Shown one piece after another: positions 6,924 to 13,768 of a stretch of 33,247 bases of DNA. Position 1 is the stretch's first letter. Every line of letters begins with the position of its first letter. Made by a program: the position numbers and the translations under genes. The stretch lies in the IMG/VR virus record IMGVR_UViG_3300045964_000102, positions 1 to 33,247 of that record; one strand, written 5' to 3'. Under the pieces are notes generated by a model. The model made no database searches, was not told the origin of the DNA, and saw only the letters and a list, made by a program, of their open reading frames with translations. The stretch is from a virus.

Positions 6924-7470
6924 GGTCTTTGTCTCCGAAGGTGGCGTTGCCGTGCTTCCCGAATCCGGCAAATTCGGAACGTAGCCAGCTATACTGCAGG
7001 AATCGCTCTTTGTCTTTACCCCACTGCGGGAGCTCGCAATCCTGCCGGAAACCAAGCCATTCCAGCCAGCGGTGTGCTTGATGGTGCGTGGCGATTGAAC
7101 GCGCCTCGATGCGGATGGCGCCGAGCGCATCGAGTCGATCGATCAATGATGGTTTGGCTTTTGCCCAGCGGGCTATCTCGGCCATGCACAGGTTCTTTTT
7201 GGGCGACCCCCAGGCCCAGGCCGACAACAGGTGCGGCATCAAAAGATGCTGCGGGGTAAATCCAAACGCGAATTCCGGATTGTCGTTAAGCCAGGCGCAC
7301 CAGGCAATTCCGCCGTAGGCATCGAGCGCTTCCCAGGTCAGATAGCCGCATTCGGTCATGTTACGCGGACCTGAGGCTAAGATTTCCTGCTTATCCTCTG
7401 CGGTCGCGTTGGCGGCGACGTAACAAAGGTCACGTCGGGTTGCCAGGCGGATCTCCACCTTCACTGCCAT
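6871..7470 (-). CDS. GNAT-like phage protein, T7 gp13-type internal virion protein (DUF2833-like), 199 aa
   Basis: The protein shows a GNAT-like layout: an N-terminal R.AT..D..Y (residues 8-17), a middle ALDAYGGIAWCAWLNDNPEFAFG β-hairpin, and a C-terminal R.EAR....H..A.RWLEWLGFRQDCELPQWGKDKERFLQY stretch, the usual end of the acetyltransferase-like phage proteins related to T7 gp13. In T7, gp13 is needed for virion morphogenesis. No cofactor motif can be confirmed, so enzymatic activity is open. It starts at 7470, inside the end of the preceding gene (41-base overlap). Confidence 0.72.
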   Translation of the reverse strand: MAVKVEIRLATRRDLCYVAANATAEDKQEILASGPRNMTECGYLTWEALDAYGGIAWCAWLNDNPEFAFGFTPQHLLMPHLLSAWAWGSPKKNLCMAEIARWAKAKPSLIDRLDALGAIRIEARSIATHHQAHRWLEWLGFRQDCELPQWGKDKERFLQYSWLRSEFAGFGKHGNATFGDKDHVHGKPASAPSAPATVN

Positions 7471-7813
7471 TGCCTTTTTTGCCTTTTTGTTCGTCGCCGT
7501 AGGACGGTTCGCGCACCATGATAATGGCCGGTTGCTGGCGCTTTGCTTTGCAGGCGATATAGAACAAGGCCCGCCCTGGCCCCGTCGCTTTGACGACGGT
7601 CTCGGGCGGGCCGTGATCGTGATAGCCGTTTTCGCGCAACAGCTTTAGAAAATGCCGGGACGCCGATAGCGCGGCGGATTTCATTTCGTCTTCCGGCGAA
7701 AAATCCCCCGCCGCGATGAACAGCATTTCGACCGAGAACACCTGCAGCTTGGGGTCGTAGATCACGCTACCAATTTGCAGGGTCCCCGCGCTGCGCGGTT
7801 GCAAAGGTTTCAT
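7430..7813 (-). CDS. Hypothetical protein (127 aa)
   Basis: No family recognised. The N-terminal two thirds look globular (TLQIGSVIYDPKLQVFSVEMLF, SASRHFLKLLRENGYHDH, GRALFYIACKAKRQQ), and the C-terminus is Lys/Gly-rich and disordered. It starts 9 bases after the stop of the Lys-rich gene and overlaps the GNAT-like gene by 41 bases. The reading frame is free of unusual codons. Probably a virion-associated or accessory protein of the late operon; function unknown. Confidence 0.6.
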   Translation of the reverse strand: MKPLQPRSAGTLQIGSVIYDPKLQVFSVEMLFIAAGDFSPEDEMKSAALSASRHFLKLLRENGYHDHGPPETVVKATGPGRALFYIACKAKRQQPAIIMVREPSYGDEQKGKKGNGSEGGDPPGNPT

Positions 7814-7822
7814 CCGTTCGCG

Positions 7823-8122
7823 TCACGTAGATGCGGCGGCCACATTGGTAGCGCCGCCGGCCGGCGGCGGCGACTTTCCCAGGTCAACGTCCTCGATCTT
7901 GACGCTTTGCATGTTGACCATAAACGGAGGCTGACCAAACCGATGCACGATTATCTGGTCAGGGTTGTTGTCGTGAATGGCGGAACTGCCGCCCATGCGA
8001 TCGACAAGCGCCAGGATGAGCGGGCGTATCCGCTCCTCCTCGGCGGACTTTTTCGCCGCCTTGCGGACGCGCTTCTTGGCCCTTTTCTTGGCGGCTTTTT
8101 TCGTCTTTTTACCCTTCGGCAT
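7823..8122 (-). CDS. Lysine-rich small protein (99 aa)
   Basis: The start at 8122 is supported by AGGGAGAA about 6 bases upstream. The N-terminal 30 residues are almost only Lys, Ala and Arg (MPKGKKTKKAAKKRAKK...), like a nucleic-acid-binding tail; then comes a compact part ending in IIVHRFGQPPFMVNMQSVKIEDVDLG. A DNA- or RNA-binding role, perhaps in the virion, is inferred from composition only. The start lies within the end of the preceding frame. Confidence 0.6.
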   Translation of the reverse strand: MPKGKKTKKAAKKRAKKRVRKAAKKSAEEERIRPLILALVDRMGGSSAIHDNNPDQIIVHRFGQPPFMVNMQSVKIEDVDLGKSPPPAGGATNVAAAST

Positions 8123-8318
8123 TTTCGATTCTCCCTGTTGACAGGTCGACCACAATGGCCGGCCCCCGCGGTCTCTCAATCACGACGATGTCGGAGTCGT
8201 AGATTGTGTACCGAAGATCGAGACGCATGAGTAGGCGATAGAAGGCGGAACGAGCGCAACGATTTTGCTCGGCCAGCTTCATGTAGGGGACGCGATCGAG
8301 CGCCAGGTCAAGCGACAC
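8109..8318 (-). CDS. Hypothetical protein (69 aa), GTG start
   Basis: Real coding sequence begins at a GTG (8318) with AAAGGTG upstream at proper distance; the frame is open further upstream but would be antisense-like there. The protein reads (M)SLDLALDRVPYMKLAEQNRC and ends IVVIERPRGPAIVVDLSTGRIENAEG. The middle (LAEQNRCARSAFYRLLMRL) could be a helix-turn-helix-like segment, but I would not call it. It overlaps both neighbours by 11-14 bases. Confidence 0.55.
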   Translation of the reverse strand: MSLDLALDRVPYMKLAEQNRCARSAFYRLLMRLDLRYTIYDSDIVVIERPRGPAIVVDLSTGRIENAEG

Positions 8319-8574
8319 TGAATGCACCTTTGCGTTCACGCATTTCGAGCGAGGCCTTGAGCACATCGTCCTCGCGCTGGGCCAGGTCGCGGGCTCGGGC
8401 ATCCAGGCACACCGCGGCGAATTCAATCTCTGCGCACAGCCGGTCGAGGGTGGCGGCGCGGCGGATGAGATCGGCGGCCATGCTGTCAAGCATTTGCGCG
8501 TCGATAAGGCTGGCGTTCACCTTTGCCGGCGCAAGGCTTGGCGCGTCATGTTTATTGCCGAACATTTCCATCAT
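8308..8574 (-). CDS. Helical small protein (88 aa)
   Basis: Starts with ATG at 8574 overlapping the preceding stop (ATGA), reading MMEMFGNKHDAPSLAPAKVN. Most of the remainder is predicted helical and Arg/Asp/Ala-rich (LIRRAATLDRLCAEIEFAAV, LAQREDDVLKASLEMRERKG). An ATG 9 bases further in is an alternative start. Coiled-coil-like; function unknown. Confidence 0.55.
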   Translation of the reverse strand: MMEMFGNKHDAPSLAPAKVNASLIDAQMLDSMAADLIRRAATLDRLCAEIEFAAVCLDARARDLAQREDDVLKASLEMRERKGAFSVA

Positions 8575-8882
8575 CCTATTGTCGGCGGGCCGGCCTGCGG
8601 ATGCTCCGGTCCGTACAATCGCAGCACCTCCGCTTTGGTCTTGTCCGCGACGTATTGCTTGAATCGGAACAGGATCAGGTCGGCAATCTGGTAGTCGTCC
8701 ATGCCGCCCTTGCGGCATTCCTTCATCCATTCGACGATTTTCTCCGCCGCCATCGAATAGGCGGCGTTTGCCAGGGCCTCGCGCACAGGTCGCGGCAGCA
8801 TGTCGAAATAGTCAAAATGATTGGCCTCAAGGACGATCTTTTCGCCCTTGATGTTTCCGTGCTTCGAATCAGTCGTGCTCAT
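8571..8882 (-). CDS. Hypothetical protein (103 aa)
   Basis: First ATG after the operator-like intergenic region is at 8882 (MSTTDSKHGNIKGEKIVLEA). The body includes DYFDMLPRPVREALANAAYSM and DYQIADLILFRFKQYVADKT, which looks globular and helical. A GAGGA lies 13 bases upstream, a little far for ribosome binding. It is the first gene after the GTCAAG-N6-CTTGAC palindrome at 8914-8931. The LP.PVR.AL motif is frequent in small phage proteins, but no function is known to me. Confidence 0.6.
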   Translation of the reverse strand: MSTTDSKHGNIKGEKIVLEANHFDYFDMLPRPVREALANAAYSMAAEKIVEWMKECRKGGMDDYQIADLILFRFKQYVADKTKAEVLRLYGPEHPQAGPPTIG

Positions 8883-8913
8883 GGCAGCGAATAATCCTCG
8901 ATTTTTGCCGGAG

Positions 8914-8931
8914 GTCAAGAGTGGCCTTGAC
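8914..8931. promoter_or_regulatory. Candidate operator, perfect palindrome GTCAAG-N6-CTTGAC
   Basis: GTCAAG AGTGGC CTTGAC lies in the 61-base gap between two minus-strand genes. Each half-site also contains TTGAC, the -35 consensus, so it may be a repressor-controlled promoter for the genes from 8882 leftward. It is one of nine related sites in the window. Confidence 0.55.
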
Positions 8932-8943
8932 AGGTCCACAGAC

Positions 8944-9282
8944 TTAAAAGGTCCCCGCAATGCGCAGGTCCCATGGCAGAAAACGCAGCAGAATATCAAG
9001 CGGGACCGGCGTTATGAGAAGCGGCCCCCGCGGGGCAAGCGCCACGGCAGCGACCGGGAGGCGAACCGCGCCATAGGCCGGAACGGGCGGCTTTTTGCCC
9101 ATCCTGTGCCGGGTGCGGCCGCGCTGGTTATCCCAGCATCGCGCCGGCCCATGCCAATATAGATGGTCCCGCGGGTACTTAGCGCGGGCTTCCCGCATCG
9201 TCATGCAGGATGGCGAGGCATCCACCCGCACGATCGCAATGGCAAGCGCGATGGCCAGGCTACTTAAGAGCAACGCCCGCAT
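8944..9282 (-). CDS. Small secreted protein with signal peptide (112 aa)
   Basis: N-terminus MRALLLSSLAIALAIAIVRV followed by DASPS is a clear signal peptide with a possible cleavage after the Ala-Ser region near residue 23. The mature part has ARAKYPRDHLYWHGPARCWDNQRGRTRH, the WHG..RCWD pattern seen in many small exported proteins of Rhizobiales phages. Two Cys could form a disulfide in the periplasm. The C-terminal half is Pro/Val/Leu-rich. Role unknown; possible lysis or superinfection effects are speculation. Confidence 0.6.
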   Translation of the reverse strand: MRALLLSSLAIALAIAIVRVDASPSCMTMREARAKYPRDHLYWHGPARCWDNQRGRTRHRMGKKPPVPAYGAVRLPVAAVALAPRGPLLITPVPLDILLRFLPWDLRIAGTF

Positions 9283-9664
9283 TCTCGCCCCCGTTGACCG
9301 GCAAGCGTCGAATCAGGTTTTCCAGCCTGGCAGTATCAACCGCCGCAGGTTCCGGCTTGGGCTGTGGCACGGCCGCCGGGGCAAAGGCTGCAGCCTTGGC
9401 GGCGCGCATGGCCTCATCGATGGTCATGCGGACGGTGTTCAGATTGGTGACGAGCTCCGTTGAGAAGCGCATGTAGTGGTCACGCTCGGCCATGGCCTGG
9501 GCCAGGCGACTTTCGAGTTGCGATGATTTTTCGCGGAACAGCGCCAGGTCGACCCGCAGGCGATCGTTCTCGGCCTGCAATTGGTCGCGATGGATCACGA
9601 TTTGATTGAGCGCTTCCACCCCCTTGGCCGCTGTTTCCTGCAGCGTCGGCGTTTTCGGTGTCAT
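9260..9664 (-). CDS. Coiled-coil protein (134 aa)
   Basis: Start at 9664 with AGGAGAA at ideal spacing (MTPKTPTLQETAAKGVEALN). Residues about 15-85 form a long coiled coil (QLQAENDRLRVDLALFREKS, LESRLAQAMAERDHYMRFST), followed by an Ala/Pro linker and a short C-terminal RLENLIRRLPVNGG. It overlaps the next, signal-peptide gene by 23 bases. No family recognised. Confidence 0.65.
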   Translation of the reverse strand: MTPKTPTLQETAAKGVEALNQIVIHRDQLQAENDRLRVDLALFREKSSQLESRLAQAMAERDHYMRFSTELVTNLNTVRMTIDEAMRAAKAAAFAPAAVPQPKPEPAAVDTARLENLIRRLPVNGGENAGVALK

Positions 9665-9680
9665 GGCTTTCTCCTGTTGC

Positions 9681-10004
9681 TTAAACACGGCGATAGATCC
9701 GCACGACTGACGCATGCCGTGACTTGGTCCGCGCCATCCGGTAGCGACCGGTGAATTTGAGAACGCCCTCGCGTTCCGCCTTTTTGGTGAGGGGACCCCA
9801 TATATTGGTCGAATGCGGGTACGGGCACCCGGCCTGCAGGATGATGACCCGAATGTCCTCGCAGGCGACGTCGATCCCCCAAGGGGTTAATTTCCTGAGG
9901 TACGCATAGGCGAGATCGAACCACTCGCCGGAATTGGCGGTCACTTTCTCCATGCCGGCGTCCCGCAATGCCATGCCGGCAAACAGGTCAAATTGGCTCG
10001 ACAT
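9681..10004 (-). CDS. Phage protein with probable winged-helix fold (107 aa)
   Basis: The protein has the layout of a recurrent phage family: FDLFAGMALRDAGMEKV, A...G.WFDLAYAYLRKL, then WGIDVACEDIRVIILQAG, P.....N.WG.L...A.REGVL..TGRYR.A...S.HA..V.IYRR. This reads as a winged-helix-like domain that may bind DNA. AAGGTGGAGC precedes the ATG at 10004. It is the first gene leftward from the divergent control region at 10005-10128, so it probably heads its own transcription unit. Confidence 0.65.
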   Translation of the reverse strand: MSSQFDLFAGMALRDAGMEKVTANSGEWFDLAYAYLRKLTPWGIDVACEDIRVIILQAGCPYPHSTNIWGPLTKKAEREGVLKFTGRYRMARTKSRHASVVRIYRRV

Positions 10005-10050
10005 TGCTCCACCTTTCCCCAGCTTTCCCGTCGTTGCTGGCGCGAATCAG

Positions 10051-10078
10051 CGCAAGGCTAACCTTGACGACTGTCAAG
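10051..10078. promoter_or_regulatory. Candidate composite operator in a divergent region (three half-sites)
   Basis: CGCAAG (10051), CTTGAC (10063) and GTCAAG (10073) are spaced by 6 and 4 bases. CTTGAC-gact-GTCAAG is a perfect 6-4-6 inverted repeat. It lies between the divergent starts at 10004 (minus) and 10129 (plus), the mirror image of the arrangement at 22128-22155. Half-sites double as -35 boxes. Confidence 0.55.
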
Positions 10079-10128
10079 CCGGACGTCTAGCATGCCGAAT
10101 CGCTTATCAACAGCTACGGAGAGAGCCA

Positions 10129-10737
10129 ATGAAGCGCAAATCGGTGTTTGCAAAGACCCGGCATAAATTCCTCCTCAAATACGAGGATGGCGAGGGCCGT
10201 GAGCACAAGATCGTGGCCTGGGCCAGAGTGCGGCCGGCCAAGCGGGCGGTTGACCTTGTGCTCGAGGACAAGCACGTCAGAAAGTCGATCAAGCTTGGTG
10301 GCGTTGGTTCCACCTCATCGTGTGCGGTCGCGGTGTGCGGCTCCAATCACAAGGACGCCTTCCCGCACAAGGTCACAGGTTTGATTGACATAAGCCCGAC
10401 GCGGGCCTGGGTCGCATCCAAGCTTGACCGCTTCGGCCTGCCGGCCGAGTGCGTTCAGTATGACCATCATCATGGCGACATTGTCTATTTGAACGACACC
10501 CATGGCGGCCAGGAAAAGTTGCTCGCCCAAATCGAGCGCGACGGTCCGATGACCATTTCGCTTTTGCCCAAGCGGGTGCGGTCCAAGGCTGGCCGCTCCG
10601 GCAAGGGGCGGGTGAAGCGCGGCACCCGCGATGCCGACGTGCTTCTCGGTAAGCGCGGTGGCAAAAGGCGTTATGCGTTTGCGCAATTGTCGAGTGAGCA
10701 GGCCAAGATTGCCGCGGCCGCGAACGGCGTCACCTGA
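10129..10737 (+). CDS. Lone plus-strand gene (moron-like), basic protein of 202 aa, function unknown
   Basis: Start at 10129 with GGAGAGA upstream; the frame is open for 65 more codons but that part is the divergent promoter region. The protein begins MKRKSVFAKTRHKFLLKYED, has a Cys-containing SSCAVAVCGSNH part, a DHHHGDIVYLND segment and a basic C-terminal half (LLPKRVRSKAGRSGKGRVKR). I recognise no family. It is the only plus-strand gene in the left 16 kb, has its own upstream operator-like repeat and ends against a convergent minus-strand terminator, the arrangement of a moron. The basic nature suggests nucleic-acid contact, an inference. Confidence 0.75.
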   Translation: MKRKSVFAKTRHKFLLKYEDGEGREHKIVAWARVRPAKRAVDLVLEDKHVRKSIKLGGVGSTSSCAVAVCGSNHKDAFPHKVTGLIDISPTRAWVASKLDRFGLPAECVQYDHHHGDIVYLNDTHGGQEKLLAQIERDGPMTISLLPKRVRSKAGRSGKGRVKRGTRDADVLLGKRGGKRRYAFAQLSSEQAKIAAAANGVT

Positions 10738-10742
10738 GAGCG

Positions 10743-10778
10743 AAAAGGCCGCCGGCGTTGCCTCACTTGCCGGCGGCC
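10743..10778 (-). terminator. Intrinsic terminator, minus strand, between convergent genes
   Basis: A perfect 10-base stem (GGCCGCCGGC 10747-10756 with GCCGGCGGCC 10769-10778) and 12-base loop. Read on the minus strand it is followed by TTTT, so it should stop leftward transcription coming from 10786, just before the oppositely oriented gene. On the plus strand it lacks a T run but could still act weakly. Confidence 0.7.
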
Positions 10779-10785
10779 CTCCCCA

Positions 10786-11082
10786 CTAGCGCAGAAGCTT
10801 GGCGCGGTGCACTCGGTACACCGCATTCCTTATCATTTGGACGCGATCGTCTTTCGACACATCGCGCTCCTCGGCGGGCGTCAATTTCCGCAATTGCAAA
10901 TTCTCATCGAAGGCCAGCACGTTTCCGCAAGCGATGCAGACGGTGAAGTCGCCGGGTGAAGGGGTAGGGACACCCTCGGTTTTATCGGCAACAACACCGG
11001 CTGCACCGGTGCATTGTAATCCGCATGATGGGCATTGCGAGCCCGGTTTGACCTTGACTGATTCCGTAATGTGCATGCTCAT
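10786..11082 (-). CDS. Zinc-ribbon-like small protein (98 aa)
   Basis: ATG at 11082 overlaps the preceding stop (ATGA). Two CxxC pairs: CPSCG..C near residue 16 and CIACG near 47, with PSPGDFTVCIACGNVLAFDE between and after, a pattern common to small phage zinc-ribbon proteins; then LQLRKLTPAEERDV and a basic C-terminus. Probably binds one zinc. It ends its transcription unit 8 bases before the terminator hairpin. Function unknown. Confidence 0.7.
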   Translation of the reverse strand: MSMHITESVKVKPGSQCPSCGLQCTGAAGVVADKTEGVPTPSPGDFTVCIACGNVLAFDENLQLRKLTPAEERDVSKDDRVQMIRNAVYRVHRAKLLR

Positions 11083-11279
11083 AGCGGCAACCGCGGTTCG
11101 TCCTGTTCGGCCAATTTTCGATAGTCTTCGACGATTGCCGCCATCACCGCGATTTGGCGATCGGCCACTTCCTGGCTTAACTGATTTTCCGCGACCCAGC
11201 GCGGATAGACCTTGCGGCGCATTCGGAGCTCGCGCTCGGCGCATTTAAGTTTCGTCCGTGCATCGATCGGCGTCGTCAT
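11079..11279 (-). CDS. Small helical protein (66 aa)
   Basis: MTTPIDARTKLKCAERELRM is followed by RRKVYPRWVAENQLSQEVAD and a helix ending EDYRKLAEQDEPRLPL. The pattern KL.CA.REL.MRR.VYP..V......S...A......M.AI..DY..L is common to small proteins of alphaproteobacterial phages; function unknown. ATGA overlaps at both ends show translational coupling. Confidence 0.7.
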   Translation of the reverse strand: MTTPIDARTKLKCAERELRMRRKVYPRWVAENQLSQEVADRQIAVMAAIVEDYRKLAEQDEPRLPL

Positions 11280-11926
11280 GTCGGCGTCGGCGGCAGCAGC
11301 GGATTGGCAACCGGGTAGAACACCATTTCGCGCACAAAGCCCCTCGGATCGACGCGATAGACGTTATCGCCGGTTGCGATGTAGAGCGCGTCCTCGCCTT
11401 CGAATTTTCCGAAAGCCATGGCGGTAACGACATTGCCGCGGGTAAAGGAGGCGAAGGTCACGCCTAAAACCGGCGCTTCCACCGAGACCGTCAAGAGGGC
11501 TTGGTGTGCGATCTCCTGGTCGCCGCTGTCAAAAACGACCGGGATCCGCATGAAATTCGGCACAAAGCTTGTATCGAGGATGGCGTCATCGGTGAGGGCG
11601 AACACCTTGAATTGCGCCGGCGTTGCATCTGACTGCAGCTTTATCTTGGCGTTTTTGCGCAGCACCGATTGCAGCACCGCGGTCGCGTCGTTGCCGGCTT
11701 GCGTGGTGCAACTGAGATACAAAAACGTCGACTCGTTTTGCTTGGTGTGATTGGCGCGGACCGTGCCGGTGAGCGGCGGCGGCGTTTGCGCCTGGGCGTT
11801 GAAATCCCAAGGCCCCTGACTGAGGAAAATATGCTGTGACGGGATGCCCGGTCCGCCGCCCGGCACTGGCGTAAGCACGTCCGGGTTTTTGATAGCGACG
11901 TCGGCTGGGCTATCCGGCACTGCCAT
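11276..11926 (-). CDS. Hypothetical protein (216 aa), beta-rich, possible virion protein
   Basis: Start at 11926 (MAVPDSPADVAIKNPDVLTP) with AGAGGTC at proper distance; the 13 codons further upstream fall in a hairpin. The sequence is beta-rich (TFLYLSCTTQAGNDATAVLQ, ALTDDAILDTSFVPNFMRIP, HQALLTVSVEAPVLGVTFAS, DALYIATGDNVYRVDPRGFV) without membrane segments, compatible with a virion decoration or fibre-like protein. No family is recognised. It stands at the head of a coupled gene chain (ATGA with the next gene). Confidence 0.6.
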   Translation of the reverse strand: MAVPDSPADVAIKNPDVLTPVPGGGPGIPSQHIFLSQGPWDFNAQAQTPPPLTGTVRANHTKQNESTFLYLSCTTQAGNDATAVLQSVLRKNAKIKLQSDATPAQFKVFALTDDAILDTSFVPNFMRIPVVFDSGDQEIAHQALLTVSVEAPVLGVTFASFTRGNVVTAMAFGKFEGEDALYIATGDNVYRVDPRGFVREMVFYPVANPLLPPTPT

Positions 11927-11949
11927 GATTTTGACCTCTCGCGTGGGGA

Positions 11950-12001
11950 CCGCCGCCCGGATCAATGTGTTTGCGATGGATCGTCCGGGCGGCGGCTTTT
12001 T
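11950..12001 (+). terminator. Terminator-like hairpin facing rightward inside the leftward operon
   Basis: A perfect 12-base stem (11950-11961 with 11984-11995), 22-base loop, followed by CTTTTTCC on the plus strand. It is in the leader of the minus-strand gene at 11926, so it would stop rightward (antisense) transcription escaping past the convergent point near 10740. A second hairpin (TTTTTCCGGG 11997-12006 with CCCGGAAAAA 12017-12026) overlaps its T run. Confidence 0.5.
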
Positions 12002-12030
12002 CCGGGAGATTGGGACCCCGGAAAAATTCG

Positions 12031-12315
12031 CTATTTTTTCGCCTTTGCCGGCGCTGCGGCCGGCTCATCGAGCGGCGGGGTGGATTGCAGCGGTTCGGTC
12101 GGATCGCCGCCGGTAAGGCCGATTTGGTCGGTTCCCGGTCCTTCCGGGGCTGGCTGTTTGATGATGCCTTCCTCGGTTTCGTTCGGTCCGGTCGGGGATC
12201 CTGGCGCTCCCATTTGCGCGCTTGGATTGGCCCCTTTTTGTCCTGCCCCTGCCGGGCCGCCGGATGGCCTGGTATCGCGGGAAGCCTGCGGTCGGTCCTG
12301 TGTCTGTTCAGCCAT
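12031..12315 (-). CDS. Disordered Pro/Gly-rich protein (94 aa)
   Basis: Start at 12315 with AGAGGAGG, one of the strongest ribosome-binding sites in the window. The product (MAEQTQDRPQASRDTRPSGG...) is almost wholly Gly, Pro, Ala, Thr, Asp and Gln, ending AAAPAKAKK; it should be disordered. No homology can be judged from such a sequence. High expected translation suggests a structural or binding role. Confidence 0.55.
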   Translation of the reverse strand: MAEQTQDRPQASRDTRPSGGPAGAGQKGANPSAQMGAPGSPTGPNETEEGIIKQPAPEGPGTDQIGLTGGDPTEPLQSTPPLDEPAAAPAKAKK

Positions 12316-12362
12316 GGATTTCCTCCTCTGAGGAGTTTGGTGTTGCAACGCTCAAGTCTTTA

Positions 12363-12824
12363 TCACGTCTTTTCGAGGAGCGCTTCCTTCGGCGCCGGCA
12401 GCATATTTTGCTCAAGCATTCTTTCGACCAGGGGCTTTCCGTCGGCCATGAGCATGTAGGGCATGAAGACGGCTTCGAATGACAGGACGCCGGTTTCGAC
12501 TGCCGTCACCTGACCTTTGACCCAATCGCGCAGGATGGAATTGACCGCGATTTGCCCTTGGCGGAGCGCGTCCTGTTCGTAGGCGTGGCGGGTCCTTCGC
12601 CGGTGCGAATTGTATGGCTTGGCCTTCATGTGCATGGCGGCCCAGCCTTTGGCGGAGGCGCGCAACTGGATGGCACGGCCGCGGTGGGTGAAGGCGAGGA
12701 TGATTTCGTGCGCTTCGTAATCGTCCATGAATCCGATTGATTCGCAGCCGAAGCGGCGCAGGATTTTGGTGATTTCGCTCCGCGCATTCTCGCCGCTCGT
12801 TGCCGTTTCGTAGGGCGTGGTCAT
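12363..12824 (-). CDS. Conserved phage protein (153 aa)
   Basis: The start at 12824 overlaps the preceding stop (ATGA) and has GGAAAAAGAA upstream. Visible pattern: TSGENARSEITKILRRFGCESIG...DDYEAHEIILAFTHRGRAIQLRAS, then a basic RRRTRHAYEQDALRQ, a W.V. segment and AVETGVLSFEAVFMPYMLMADG. I know this layout (R.EIE..L.R.G......D......I.F...GR.I.L) as a widespread phage protein of unknown function found in alphaproteobacterial phages and prophages. Confidence 0.72.
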   Translation of the reverse strand: MTTPYETATSGENARSEITKILRRFGCESIGFMDDYEAHEIILAFTHRGRAIQLRASAKGWAAMHMKAKPYNSHRRRTRHAYEQDALRQGQIAVNSILRDWVKGQVTAVETGVLSFEAVFMPYMLMADGKPLVERMLEQNMLPAPKEALLEKT

Positions 12825-13021
12825 TTCTTTTTCCGCTTCCCACGTTTGACTTCCTCGACCACACCTTTGAGGCATTTGACTTCCGAGAGCGTATAGACGC
12901 CGACGCCGGCGATCTCGCCAACTTCAACGGTTGCATCCTTGTATTCGGTTGCGGAAAACCAATCCGGGCCGTTGGCTTCGGTCTCGCGTTTGACAAAGAG
13001 GACTTTCGGGAAGTTGCTCAT
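12821..13021 (-). CDS. Small protein (66 aa), SH3-like strand-rich with Lys tail
   Basis: MSNFPKVLFVKRETEANGPD, followed by WFSATEYKDATVEVGEIAGVGVYTLSEVKCLKGVVEEVKRGKRKKK. The pattern KVLFVK.E........F.A.E.......G....V..Y.L.EV............ occurs in many small phage proteins. ATGA overlaps with both neighbours. Function unknown. Confidence 0.7.
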   Translation of the reverse strand: MSNFPKVLFVKRETEANGPDWFSATEYKDATVEVGEIAGVGVYTLSEVKCLKGVVEEVKRGKRKKK

Positions 13022-13236
13022 CTAAAACCCTCGACAAAGCGCCGAGCTCCGGGCAGGTCGCGTTGCATGATGTAGAGCATGCCGACCTGCGCAAAGCCGG
13101 CTTCGCTCAAGCCCCTGGTTTCCGGGTGTTTGGAAAGGTCGGACAGCATTGAGGTGACGCCGTTCGCGATCTCGCCCTTGTCGAGATATTCACGCGCCCG
13201 GACCTTGCACCATTCCAGGTGCTCCTCGCGACTCAT
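13018..13236 (-). CDS. Conserved small phage protein (72 aa)
   Basis: MSREEHLEWCKVRAREYLDK...NGVTSMLSDLSKHPETRG..........M......ARRFVEGF. I recognise this as a conserved small protein of Rhizobiales phages and prophages (EHL.WCK.RA.EYLD.G......SMLSDL.KHPET), all-helical, unknown function. Coupled by ATGA overlaps at both ends. Confidence 0.75.
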   Translation of the reverse strand: MSREEHLEWCKVRAREYLDKGEIANGVTSMLSDLSKHPETRGLSEAGFAQVGMLYIMQRDLPGARRFVEGFR

Positions 13237-13526
13237 GCGTGGCCCTCCATTTCGGGCTGGCCTTCGAAGCGTTTGATTTGCTCTTTCATGAAGGCGACGA
13301 CGTCGCGCCGATCGGCACCGTTGGAAATGTAATTGCAGCGGCCGCCTTGCGCGCCGAACGGGAACACCAGCAGCACAAAGCCGGTGAGCCGATCCTTGCC
13401 GCGGCGATCGCCGTTGAAGACGGCATCGAGCGCTTGTGCCAGGGCGTTCATTTTTTCGCGGTATTCGTCAGAAATTTCCGCGTCCCCCAGCTTTTTGTCA
13501 TCCGGCAATTTTTCGAATTCGCTCAT
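13233..13526 (-). CDS. Conserved phage protein (97 aa) with FG..GGR.NYISNG motif
   Basis: MSEFEKLPDDKKLGDAEISD, then EYREKMNALAQALDAVFNGD and VLLVFPFGAQGGRCNYISNGADRRDVVAFMKEQIKRFEGQPE. The FPFG..GGRCNYISNGADR.DV...K.Q..RFEGQP segment is a strongly conserved signature of a widespread small phage family whose role I do not know. Both ends overlap neighbours as ATGA. Confidence 0.78.
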   Translation of the reverse strand: MSEFEKLPDDKKLGDAEISDEYREKMNALAQALDAVFNGDRRGKDRLTGFVLLVFPFGAQGGRCNYISNGADRRDVVAFMKEQIKRFEGQPEMEGHA

Positions 13527-13768
13527 TCCGCAAGCCTTTGTCTGCCATCGATGATGACGTTTTTGACGCCGGCCTGTTTGAGCAGCACCACGGCCAGCGA
13601 CTCACAATCGCTGGCAGGCAGCGCCAGCCAAGTGACCGCCGTACCAAAATCAATAAACACCTGATCGCCCCGTCGTGAGACGGCGACCGCGAGCCCGCCT
13701 TTATCGTCGGGACGCAGCTTGCCTTGCGGGAATTGCCCGCTCGGTCCGGGCCTGTTCATATCGGCCAT
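13523..13768 (-). CDS. Small protein (81 aa)
   Basis: MADMNRPGPSGQFPQGKLRPDDKGGLAVAVSRRGDQVFIDFGTAVTWLALPASDCESLAVVLLKQAGVK. The pattern PQGKL...D.G.L...V.......V.IDFG..V.WL.L....A..LA..L...A belongs to a common small phage family, unknown function. AGGTCGAGC upstream; an ATG three codons in is an alternative start. Overlaps the next upstream gene by 13 bases. Confidence 0.65.
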   Translation of the reverse strand: MADMNRPGPSGQFPQGKLRPDDKGGLAVAVSRRGDQVFIDFGTAVTWLALPASDCESLAVVLLKQAGVKNVIIDGRQRLAE

